From Anthopleura xanthogrammica (lineage: Eukaryota; Cnidaria; Anthozoa; Actiniaria; Actiniidae), in contig OZ025215.1 in the NCBI GenBank assembly GCA_964019055.1, positions 1,345,001 through 1,409,000 on the forward strand: 64,000 nt of DNA. Direction: 5' to 3'. Shown piece by piece: positions 12,401-24,400 of the stretch (positions are counted from its first letter, which is position 1; each line of letters opens with the position of its first letter). A model generated the notes under the pieces. It saw only the letters and a list, made by a program, of their open reading frames with translations. It ran no database searches and was not told the origin of the DNA. A program made the translations under genes and the position numbers.

Positions 12401-15400
12401 CTCTTCCTATCCTCCACTGGCCTCGGGGTAGATTCTCGTCAACAACAAGCACGACATCATCAGCTTTCAGTTGTCGAGCTGCAGGGGCGTGCCACTTTCG
12501 GCGCTCGGTTAGATTGGGAACGTACTCGCGTAGCCACCGTTTCCAGTAATGGTCTGTTAAAACTTGCGCTTGCCTCCATCGCTTCCTAGCGTACAAATCT
12601 CTGTCATCGAACGTCCCAGGGGGCAGATTTGGGCTATTTCTACCAAGGAGAAAATGGTTGGGAGTGATTGGTTCTAGGTCTTGAGGGTCGACGCTAACAT
12701 GGGTAAGTGGTCTGCTGTTCAAAAGACTTTCCACTTCAACCATCAAGGTGTGGAGTACCTCGTCGTTCACCAATTGTCCGTTCAATGTTACCTTGAGGGC
12801 TTTCTTGGCAGATTGGACAAGTCTTTCCCAAACGCCTCCGAAGTGTGGAGCGGCTGGTGGATTGAAGTGCCAATGGATTTGTTCTTGTGTCAGGACGTCA
12901 GAAATCCTTTCTTGGTTCAAGTCTTCAAGACACTCTTTCAGTTCTCTTTCGGCCCCAACGAAGTTAGACCCGTTGTCACTGTAGATGTGTCTAGGTTTCC
13001 CACGTCTGGCGATCAGTCTTCTGAGCGCCATGATAAAACTGTCAGTGTCTAAGTTGTGCGCAATTTCAAGATGCACACTTCTCGTTACCATACATGTGAA
13101 GAGACAACCGTATCTCTTTACTGTCGATCGTCCTTGTTTCACAAGCATTGGACCAAAATAATCAACGCCTGTGTTGTAAAAGGGTGGAGAGAATGGTTGT
13201 AATCGGCTGGGTGGAAGATTAGCCATCATTGGTGGACTTGGCTGTGAGCTGTTTCTTTTACATGTTGGACAGGTCTGTATAATCTTCTTCACCGTCGCTC
13301 TTACTTGGGGTATCCAGTACCTTTGGCGTAGCTCTGAGATCACCATCTCCACTCCCGAGTGATTCAACCTCTTGTGTAGATCTGAAATAATGAGTTTCAC
13401 TATCCTATGAAACTTGGGCAGTATTATAGGATGCTTGGCTTCATACGGTATAGGGGCATGTTTAATTCTACCACCTACACGCACAGTTCCTTCTTTATCT
13501 AAAACTGGATTCAGGGACTTTATCGGACTACTGTGACTAATCTCTTGTCCTCTCTGCAGACTTGATATCTCACTTGAGTAGGCTTGATTCTGCACTCTTT
13601 TCGTCCAGAGAGATTCTGCTTTCTCTATTTCGTCTGGAGTCAGTGGACCTGTCTTTCTTTCAGTGGTCTTTGAAGCTCGACAGTTGTTAGCAAATCTAAG
13701 GAGGTATGCCGTTATTCTCATCAGCTTGTGGTTGGAGGAAAAACTTTCTGGATTCAAGAATTCCTCGTCACTTGAGAAGGTGAAAGCGCACCATAGATCA
13801 GGTTTTACTTCTTGGTCCTTGTCTTCTGGTGCAGCGATTTCTTTCTGTTCAGGCCAGTAGTCTTTATCTTGTGTAAGAAATTGTGGTCCGTTGATCCATC
13901 TGCTGTTATCGTCTAGAAGTTCCTCGACTCTCAATCCTCGTGAGCAGTCATCAGCTGGATTCAATTTTCCAGGGATGTGTTTCCAGTTATTGGGGTTTGA
14001 TGCTTCTCTGATTTCAGCAATTCGGTTAGGAACAAATGTGTGAAATCTTGCTTTCGTGTTGTTTATGTACTGTAGCACTGTTGCTGAATCAGTCCAGTAT
14101 GTTATTTGATCTTTGGAGAGTTTGAGTTCCTTAGATAACATCTGCCCGATCCTGCCGGCTAGGACTGCTGCTTGCAACTCCAATCTTGGAATTGTTAGTG
14201 GCTTGACCGGGGCTAGTCGAGTCTTGCTGAACACAAAGGAACAGCTATAGGTGTGATCAGTGTACTCGTGACGGAGGTACGCCACAGCTCCAAATGCATC
14301 TTCAGAAGCATCAGCACATATGTGTAGCTGGACATCTGCAACTTCTTTCTTGACATCTGCATAACATCTTGGAATATTGAAGTCAGCAAGTTTTGATAGA
14401 TCCTCGTTCCACGATTCCCACGCTTGAAGAATGGGACCAGAGATCGGCTGATCCCAGGAGTAACCTTGCCTCCACAGCTGCTGCATGATGATCTTTGCTC
14501 TCAGGATGAATGGAGCTGCAAATCCAATGGGGTCGAACACCGTACTAATTTGTCTGAGGATGTTTCGCTTGGTTGGTGGAAGGCTTTTCTGAGATACCTT
14601 TACTTCTAAGGTATCTTTCTCTGTGTTCCATAGGACCCCTAGGGCTCTTTCAACTGGTAGGTTGTCCAAATCCAGACTGGAAATGGACCCTGCAATGTCA
14701 TGTAAAGGTAAGTTGGCCAAGACCTTTCTACTGTTACTTAGGAACTTTGTGAGCCTGAACCCGTGATTGGCGAGAAGCTCTATCAGTTGTTGTGTCAGGT
14801 GAGTTGCTTCATCTTCAGTCTTGACTGACTTCAAGACATCATCCATGTAAAATTCGTTAAGAACAGTGTTCACAGTAGAGGCATCATAGCTTTCTCGACT
14901 ATCTGTAGCTGCTGCTTTGAGACAGTAATTGGCACAGCAAGGGCTGCACTTTGCACCGAATATCAGTGCCAGCATTTGGTAAGCATCAGGAGGTCTGTCT
15001 CTGTCCTCACCTCTCCACAGGAATCGGAGTGAGGGTTGATCTCTTTCTATGACACACACTTGAAAAAACATGCTCTCGATGTCGGCTGTAAAGGCGTACG
15101 CGTGTAGCCTGAATCTCATGATGACACCGACCAGACTGTTGAGTAGGTCAGGTCCCGACACCAATTCTGTATTTAGGGAAATGCTTTTGTGTTCCGCGGC
15201 GGCATCAAACACCACACGAATCTTGCCCGGCTTGTTGACATTGGTTACAGCATGGTGAGGTAAATACCAAGTATTTTCCGGTTGAACGTTGGCTTCGTCT
15301 TCTGTAAGTTTTCTAGCGTACCCCTTTTCAATATAACTGTTCATAGTCTTGTAGTACAGCGCTGCTTTATTCGGATCTTTGTCTAGACTTCGTTCGAGCT

Positions 15401-18400
15401 GCGCAAGTCTCCTCTCCGCAACCTCTAAGTTATTCGGGAGCTTCAGCGACTCCGTTTTCCATAACAAGCCTGTTTCATAATGTCCTAAGTCCTTTCGGAA
15501 CTTAGTGTTCTCTTGTAAATGCTGCAGCGCTCTCTCATCTTCCTGAGATCGGAGCTCTTGACGGTCGAACTTGGTGCCGAAGGATTCTGTCTTCCACCAG
15601 TCCTCGAGTTGACGGTTTAGCTGCTGCTCAACGATAGTAACACCCACATGGCCAACGTGGATTGGCTTGTCGCTATTCTCAAACGCAGTTCCATGATCAG
15701 CACCAGCCACAGCCCAACCGAAATCTGTTCGAACTGCATAGGGCTGTCCTTTAGGTCCTCTTCGGTACTCGTGTTGCAGCATGGCTTCAGGGACGTCTAC
15801 TCCGATCAGGAGACCAACTTGGTTTGTCGACACTTCTGGAAGATCGAGGTCACGTAGATGAGACCATTTTTGTTTGTCTCTCTCTTTCACAAGTTGACGT
15901 GGTGGTATGTTCAGCCTTGGGACCGTCCAAGCACGTGCAATATTAACTGTCTTGTTCAATGCCCCAGTTCCTATTGGAATGACTTTCAAGCTCAGTAGTT
16001 GGGAGATCCTCTGGACGCCTTCACTTTCCACGTTTCCTAGAGTGAGCCGATGTTCTGGACCCTCAAGTCTAAGGGTGTCAGCTATGTCTTGACGAAGCAA
16101 AGAGTCGGAGCTTCCGGCATCCAATATCGCATAAGTGTCTACGGGTCCCGCCCCTCTGACTCCTTCAATTCTCACCGGGACTATCTGGAAATAGACTGTT
16201 TTGTTGGACAATGCGGATGAAGTCACACGTGTATTTGCCGCACCAGAATGTACATCCGTATTGGCAGGTGCCCTTGGCGGCTGCTGCTTACTTGAAGCAC
16301 TAGGAGTGTTGTCTTGCTGAGTTGGGACTGAGTTTGTAGACGTACTTGAGTCTGTTTTCTTGGATTCGTGTAAGAGACTGTGATGGAGTCCGTTGCAATT
16401 TTCTACATTGCAACGATTTTTGGAATTACAGTCCTTTGCTTTGTGACCAGTCCTTAGGCAATTGAAGCAAAGAGTTCCTTTGTTCACAACTTCTCGACGT
16501 GAAGACACAGATCTTTTAAGGAAATCACCACAGCTGTATAATGAATGAGGCTGTCCGCAACACAAACACGAGCGAGGTGGTTTGTCCTTGGGTTTTGCCT
16601 CAGAATTATGATTAAGATTTGTAGCGAGTGTGCTAGCTCTGACACCGTGATCTTTCTTTGAGGCTTGAAGCTTAAGGTTGCTGGTGTTCTTCATTGTTGG
16701 CTCTCTTTGGACCAGTTGCTGTCTGCATCGCACCTGTTCTGACAACCATCGATCAAGATCGAAAAGGTTCGGTCTTCCAAGCAGTTCATGTCTTTGTACC
16801 TCCATCGCCCACTTGGTGGCGAGGGCGTCTGGTAACTTCTCAACGACCATGGCAACGTTGGTTTCACTCAGTAGGTCTGCAATAAACCGTTGTCGATGCA
16901 ATATCACTACTGCAGATCGTAGAGTCTGGTAAAGCTTGACTATTCCTTGATGGTCACTGACACGGGGGGACGGAGCTTCCTTCAGTTGGGAAATAGCTGC
17001 TCGCACAATCTTGCCTGCATCAGCAAATCTGCTCTTCAGAATTCTCAGGGCTACTGCATAATTCATTCCGTCCTCACCGAGATACTGTATCTCAGTCTTC
17101 GCTGCTGAAGTCACAAGAGACTGTAAGTAGGCCATCCGCTGATGATCATTGAGAAATGGTTGGTCATGAACTACACTCTTGAATCTGCTGATCCAGTGAG
17201 GCCACGCCATGGCTGATCCATCAAACCTATGGAGCTCGAACTTTGGTAGGGATCGTTCAAACGCAGATGCTCCGTAAGCAACACGGTGGTGCAATCCTGG
17301 GTCTTGGTAAGGGCTAGACTCGTCTAGCTCGTCAATCCACTGGTCCTGGGGAGGACCCATGAAGGTAGGGATTTGTCCCCACAGTTTCGGTAACTCTGGC
17401 TTTACCTTACTTGTATCATGTATAGATGAGAAAATCTGCTCTGGTTTGCTCCATTGACCTCTCCAAGGGGAGTTTGTCTGCATTGACGTTGGCATCAAAC
17501 CTTGATTGGGGATACTGGGGATCCGCTCTGCTGAATCTTCACCAAAGGCATTCGCATGAGCTGATGATGGCACAAATGGAGGTGTGGATAACAACATATG
17601 GTGCGAACTAGTCACCAGTGGGGTGCTAGAGTTCTGTGTGTAAACAATACCAGGCTTGGGTTGTTTTAAACCACCCTGTGTGGTCTCCCTGGACTGAACG
17701 TGAACACTAGTTGTGTAGGTTTCCTTGACATGTTTATCCATTGTGTTGAGAGGGGTTTGACTTGACAGCAAACTTCCTTGTGAAGTTGATACTGGAGTCG
17801 GTGTGAAAAACAATGCTGAATGGGAACTAGTCACCTGTGGGGTGCTAGAGTTCTGAATGTGTATGTCACTAGGCCCATGTTCTTCTGAACCACCCTTTGT
17901 GGTTCCTGTTAGCTGAACATGACCACCGGCTTTGCTAATTTCTCTTGCCAATGGGAAATCATTCGTAATGGGATTCTTATTACCGGACAGTAAACTTACC
18001 GAAGAAGTTGATACTGGAGTGGGATCCCTCTGAGTTTGTTCCATATCTTGTAGCAATTTGGCTTCTAAAATTGCTCGTTGCTTGTTCTCTTCCAAAGTCC
18101 TCAGTTTACGTGCTCTCATGGCTTCTTCATTTAATCTTCGTAACTCGAAGCTCTCTTGTTCGATTTTAGCTTGAGTTTCTCTCAGTTGTTGTTCTTTCCT
18201 TTCTTGTTCTGCCATCAGACGGTTATCCTCTTCAGTTTGCTTTGAAATCACTTGAATATCATGTTCTATGAGCTTAGCTTCTAACAGCTTGTCTTGGTAC
18301 AACGAACTAGATTTAGAATGGCTAAATGTAGTTGATGTTGCTTTCCTTTGACTTGGCTGTGACTCCCTTTCAGGCTTAGCTGCCTTTGGTTGACTCCGGT

Positions 18401-21400
18401 TTGACTGCACGTCTGAGACAGAAACGGTTGTCACACTTGTAGAATATTTAGAACTAGAAGAGCCTGATCGACTTGATTTTGACCTCGAACTGCAGCTGGA
18501 TCTTGTAGAAGAGGAATTTTGCTGAATATATCTTTCAATATCAGACAAACACAGCACAGTAGGCTCCAAAGCCATTTCCATCCATTGCTCATGCTCCTCG
18601 TTATCAGGTTCAAGAATATAAAGATCTTCGTTTGACATTTCCATCATTTCAATAGCCTGATTTAATTCTTGACGAAGGGCCTTGATCGATTTAACATTGA
18701 TTCCCTCTTGAATATACTGACGAATTTGGTTAACCAACCTTGTTACCTTGGATTTCTTTCCCTTTCGAATTCCCTTTGCCTTGAATATTTCCTCGGATAG
18801 AACACCAGGTGGTTTATCAGTGATCGCATGCCTCTTTGGACGGGATATTGTCGTCTCTGGTAGGTCCAATAGCAGGTTGTTTTCTTCGGTATTTCCACTC
18901 GATAAATCCATCGTTCGTCGCTTCTCTAAGACTGCACGCTGGAAAAGAATCCGGCTCGAAGGACCAAAATGTGCTCGAGAACCCCGACGAGACGAGATAT
19001 TTCTTAGATGGCTAGATTTAGAGCGGAATTTTAGAGGATTATAACGCAGATTGAAGAAAACTTTTTACATTTTAATCGCCATGTGGAATCATAACAACTG
19101 CGGGGGGTCCCCGTCACCACAGGTAACCCGAAAAACATAAAAGCAACAAATTCATATAAACGTCTATAGTTCAACAATGTTCCTTGCTGTCCCGTCGTGG
19201 ACAATCATCATTACCAGAAAATAATAATCATCATCCATGCTTCCATCATTCCATCATTCACATCATCACCATCACTTTCACCATCATCACTAACCATGAT
19301 ACAAGGAATCATCAATAACATCAATATCACAACTAACAATAACTAATAACCCTAACAAAACCAACATCCTCAGGAAACATGACAAGGATAACCTCTGTCA
19401 ACATACATGAACATAATAAACACTTACCCTACAAAGAGATCAGGATGAGAAAAGAAATCTGCATACATCTCTAATAAAGACCTTGTTTCCAAGATAAATG
19501 TTGGCAGCACAACCTGAAATAAAGTCAATCAGAGAGTTTCTTGTTGGTGCTCCTTTATGGCGCTCCTTAAGCAAGACTTGTTTAATTCATGTACTAACAT
19601 ATTTGCATTGCATCCTTCGTTTTTTATTTATGAGGGTAGCACAATAACAAGTGGCTGACAAACTTGTGGCCCTTAAACCATGATTAAAATTAATTGGAAT
19701 TCAGAAGTTGATTTTTGTGGAGAGAGGAAAACCAGAAAATCTGGAGAAAAACCCTTGAAGCACAGGAGAGAACCAACTAGAAACTCTACTCACATACAAC
19801 ACTGAGCCCAGCAGGACTCCAACCTGGATCACATTGGTGAGAGGCGTGGACTCTCACCGATATGCTGGACCTGTATTTGACAAAGGAGCATGCAAAAGGA
19901 GAGCAATGTTTACCTTAGTCAAATCCATTCCTAGCCTGACTTGTGATAATAAATGAGTAATAACACTACTATGCTGCTCTACTGCATCAGCTGGAAACAA
20001 AAACGTCAGCGTCATGAATACAGTGACCAGTACCTCTATTAACTAAGAAGACACCTTCATGACTCTGCTTGGTCAAATAATTTGCTATAACCACAGGGAG
20101 CCCAATTTAGATAAAAGTAAAAGGTGAAAAAAATCGTGTTTAATTAATTTTTTTAATTCCAGGTCAAGATAATGTCCTCTATAATACGAACGACAAAAAA
20201 ATCCGCAAAAAATGCACTGGTCAGAACATTTTTTTTCCACGTGCGCCTTTGTTTTCCTATTTAATTCCCCTATGGTATCCTACGTGTGGATTTGTGTCAA
20301 TATAATTTAACAGTGCTATAACCCACATATAAACTAACTCACCTCCTAACTCTTTTCCATAGACATCCTCCTCCATTGGCTCATATTCATCTTCATAACA
20401 AAAAAAAGTTCAGGTACATTTTAGAATTATAAAATAAAAGCAAGAAAAATGAGAGCCTGGTGAAAATCTCTTGAAGCACAGTCCTGAGAGAAACAACAAG
20501 TAACTCTGTAAGGGCTGAGAAATGCTCACCTTCATCATCAAGGATTGCTACTTGTAAGGAGGGTGGTTTTGGAGAACTGAATGGAAACAACAAGAAAGAA
20601 GAATGTTGTCAGAAACTTTTGAAGTGCCTTTAAGTGAGGTCTGCAGAAGAGACTAGTGTCTATAGACCCCTTGCATGTGACATCAAAGCAGCTCAATTGG
20701 GAGGACAAAACATAAGAATTTCAATCTCCTGAAAATAGCCAATGTGCATGAGCTCGAATTTCTAGCACAAAGCATTATGGGAAGTCAAATCTTTAAGCTT
20801 TTTTGACTCCTCTAAAAATTTGTCTGACAATTTTTCCTCCGACATTTTCTAGAGAAATGTAAGTATTTCAACAGACGAAAATAACAGAGTATTTTTTCTG
20901 ATATTTCCTTTGATTTTATTTTTGCAGGGCTCGGTTTCCCAGAGTGCTTCATGAGTTTTGATGCACATTGTCTATTGGAATCATTTGCTTTGTCCTCCAA
21001 ATTGAGCTGCATTCCGATGTACTACAATGGGTCTATATACTAGGTGGTTCAATGGACACTATTCACTGATGTACTGTACGTAAAAGTAGGAAGTCCATAT
21101 CACCATGTGATCATTCTTAACAGTACACACAGAATAATCGCTGCGACAAAGTTGGTTTTTGTCGATGTCAATCAAAGCGTTTCCATGACATTCCATAAAC
21201 ATATGCCCTTGAAAACTTTGAGTTTTTGGAAAATGTCATTTAAAAAACACTTTAATCGACTTCCACCAATCCCTACTTTGTTGCAGCTGCAAATTGTACA
21301 ATTTCACTTGTGATACTAAGAAAGAGTATGTACTTGTACACACGTATGTTATATTACCTTGTTTCATCTTTCTTTTCAATGCTGTTTTCTGAAAACTCAG

Positions 21401-24400
21401 ACGCATCAAAAAACTCCACATCTTCTTCATCACTGCTAGAATACGACGCATACGGCACACTAACATCCCCGACAACTGGAGATGCTATAGCATAAGTAAC
21501 ATGAGATGTAAAGTCACTACTTGGCGCTGCCAGAACATTCGTTCGAGGGGACGAATTTTCAACAGGAGGGACAGAAGTCTCGAAATTTAACGATGCTACC
21601 TCTGTCGTCGGTGTCGTCAGTTCAAAGCTAGATTTTGACATTACTCTATTAATTTTTATTTCATCATCATCTTGATTTTCATTGGAGGGTGATTGTTTAT
21701 CGATAGACAAAGAAGATTCACTTTTGGTCTGTCTCATTGTCCGTCTTTCTGGAGAGGTGTCAGCTTTTCTGTCGCTTGCAGTATTAGGAGATATCGAAGA
21801 AATATCATTGGGGAGTTGATTTTGATCGACGTTACTCTTTGATGCTTCTTCAGAATAATGGTCACTGACCATGTCTAGCAAAGGTTGAGTGCCCTGCGTT
21901 GCCTTGGGAACAGATTTTTCACATTCTCGTTTTACTGAGTACATGAGCTGTAAGCATTTGCCAATTGAATCCAACATGTTCTGAAAAGCAACCACACATT
22001 TTACATCAGCAGGGATTTTATCAAAATTTCAAGAAGGCAGATTACTCAATTTATATGGCTGTATCAATGAAGGGGCCATAAAATTGGGACATGGAACATT
22101 TGGCAAAAGCTGGCGGCTCTTGGTGGCTTGGATAATGCAAGTAGACACCAGAGTTGCCCACTTTTAATGGAATCCCTGTGTCAGCTTATCTTTTGGGTAG
22201 AATTTTTATCAATACCACTTCACATATCAGGGCTCAAAATAATGGCCAGTCAATGGTCAACATCCAGGCAAATTTGGTACTTGACCGGTCAAATACGGTT
22301 TTGAATGGACATGTTGGCCGGTCATATTTAAAAAAGAACTAGAATATCATCAACGGACATCTTGACCAGCGTATGACTGGCTGTTATTTTGAGCCCTGCA
22401 TATATATGTTTAATAGGGATACTTGGTTAATGTGAAATTTTTTTGTAACTAACACGATTACATGACATATTACTTACTTCTGAGGACTCCTTGAGTATAG
22501 CATATCTCTGCAACAAATGAATGAAAATAATTCCTTCAATAAAATAATAACATGATGCCTTCAAAATTGCTTTTGTACATGTACCAAAGTCACTAAAGTC
22601 ACATACATTTATAACCACTTAAAGTATGGTAATCACAAATTAAAGTAACTGCCAAAAATATAATATCTATTCGACTGATTTTGAATATTTTACTGACTGA
22701 GAAAGAAGCATCTGTTTCCTGCTATATTTTAAAACCTATATAAATTTTTTAAATACAATACTAAAATTGGAATAAATAATTAACAAGATGAAAAGTTTAA
22801 CCTGCTGGAAGCACAGCCAACTCACAGATCGAATATTAAAATTACAACTTAAAATAAACGTCAGAATTAAGTAAAAACTTTGAATTCTTACTTGAGAAGA
22901 ATTACTGTCAGTATCAGCGTTCATCTGATTTTTTATTATCTGCAAAGAAACATTCATGAATTACTGTAAATCATTATACATATGGCAATACTACTAAAAT
23001 TACAGTATTCCCCCTCCCCTCCCCTCTTTGTTTTACTCAGCTCCCCACTCCCTTCCTCCAGGGTTTTTTGTATGTCACAATTCCAGCTAATTGGATGAGT
23101 AAGGAACTAATAATATTGGTTATTGGGTTGCTTTGATGATAGGCCTTAAATTGCCAAGAGGGTTTTTATCCAGGTTCCCCTGGCAGTTTTCCTCCCTCAA
23201 TACATCGATTCCAAGCATGGCGGAAACAAGGCGAGTCAGTGGTCCATGATCTGTGTCATCTTTGTTACTTGTATTTACATCCATTAAGAATCGTTTTCAT
23301 ACTTCTAAGGGAAAAGCAAGCTTTCCACAGATCATAGAAGAATGATTAGCCTTGTTTTCGCTTCCTTAATCCACGCCGTCCATTTGTGTCCCCCATGTTT
23401 AGAATCAGTGTATAAAAATGAACCTGTGTGTTGAAAGTTGTAGCACAAAAAAAAATTGAATGCTGTGGTAGTGAAAAATTGCACTGTAGTTCAAGCTTGG
23501 GGTCACTGGTTTTCTTTTTTGACAACACCATATCTGAGTTGAGTTGAGTTTGTTGAATGTCGTATTCTCTTACTTTCCTACTGTCACCAGTTTTCTTTAA
23601 AAAAACCTCTAAACATCTAAAGATACTTTCATTTGATTGGTTAAAATCCTCTAAACATCTTAATAGATACCTTCATTTGATTGGTTAAAATTTTATAATA
23701 AGCTTCAGTCTCAGCTAGTCTCTGGTCAAGGCTTTCTCTTGTTGGGTCGAAATGCTCAAAATCTCTCCCAATCACTGCTCTCTGGTGACCAAAAAAAAGA
23801 AATGGAAAAAGAAATGAAACATAACTGCTGAATCACATTTAAACATTTCATTAGCTAGGTTTTTATAGACTTCTTTAGCTTGGGCGTAATGTTTTCCCAT
23901 TTCAGACCGTGTGTATATTCCAGCTGTATATTCCATATTCATGTGTCTTTACATATGTATTGGCATATAAGAATAAAAAGATTACATATGCTATCTACGC
24001 TACCCAATGGGGAAAGTGCGAACGGGTATAAAGGTATAGGAAATATAGAATAACATCTGAAACTGATAGTACAAATCTAAATAATACTAAAACTAAACTG
24101 GAAGAATTCTAACTTAAGAAAGAATGTCTTCTCCTGTGCAACCATTAAATAAAGAAATGATACTCTAGGGAATTAAATGTGGTCTGAAATGGGAGCACAT
24201 TACGGCCAAGGTAAAGAGGTCAAACATGATAAAGAAGAATTGTAAAAGAAGAAATATTATATTCCTTCTACATAAATTAATATGAAATTGGAAACAAAAT
24301 TCCATGTTTTTCCCATGACCTCAGAATCAGTTTAGAACTGCAATAATAACACTTTAATTGTATATATTTTTCAGAAATAGCAGTTATCAGAGTTACACTC

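Larger units (their letters stand above)
12029..19203 (-). mobile_element. Complete BEL/Pao LTR retrotransposon, 7,175 bp
   Basis: Bounded by two 234-bp LTRs (12029-12262 and 18970-19203) that I read as identical, each TG...CA. The flanks carry the 5-bp direct repeat ATCAT (12024-12028 and 19204-19208). The internal region has a primer-binding site, one gag-pol frame and a purine-rich AGGGGCGGGAA tract next to the 3' LTR. The element is on the minus strand, the same sense as the host ORP9 gene, inside its intron 12. Identical LTRs and an uninterrupted frame indicate a recent insertion that may still be competent. Confidence 0.96.
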
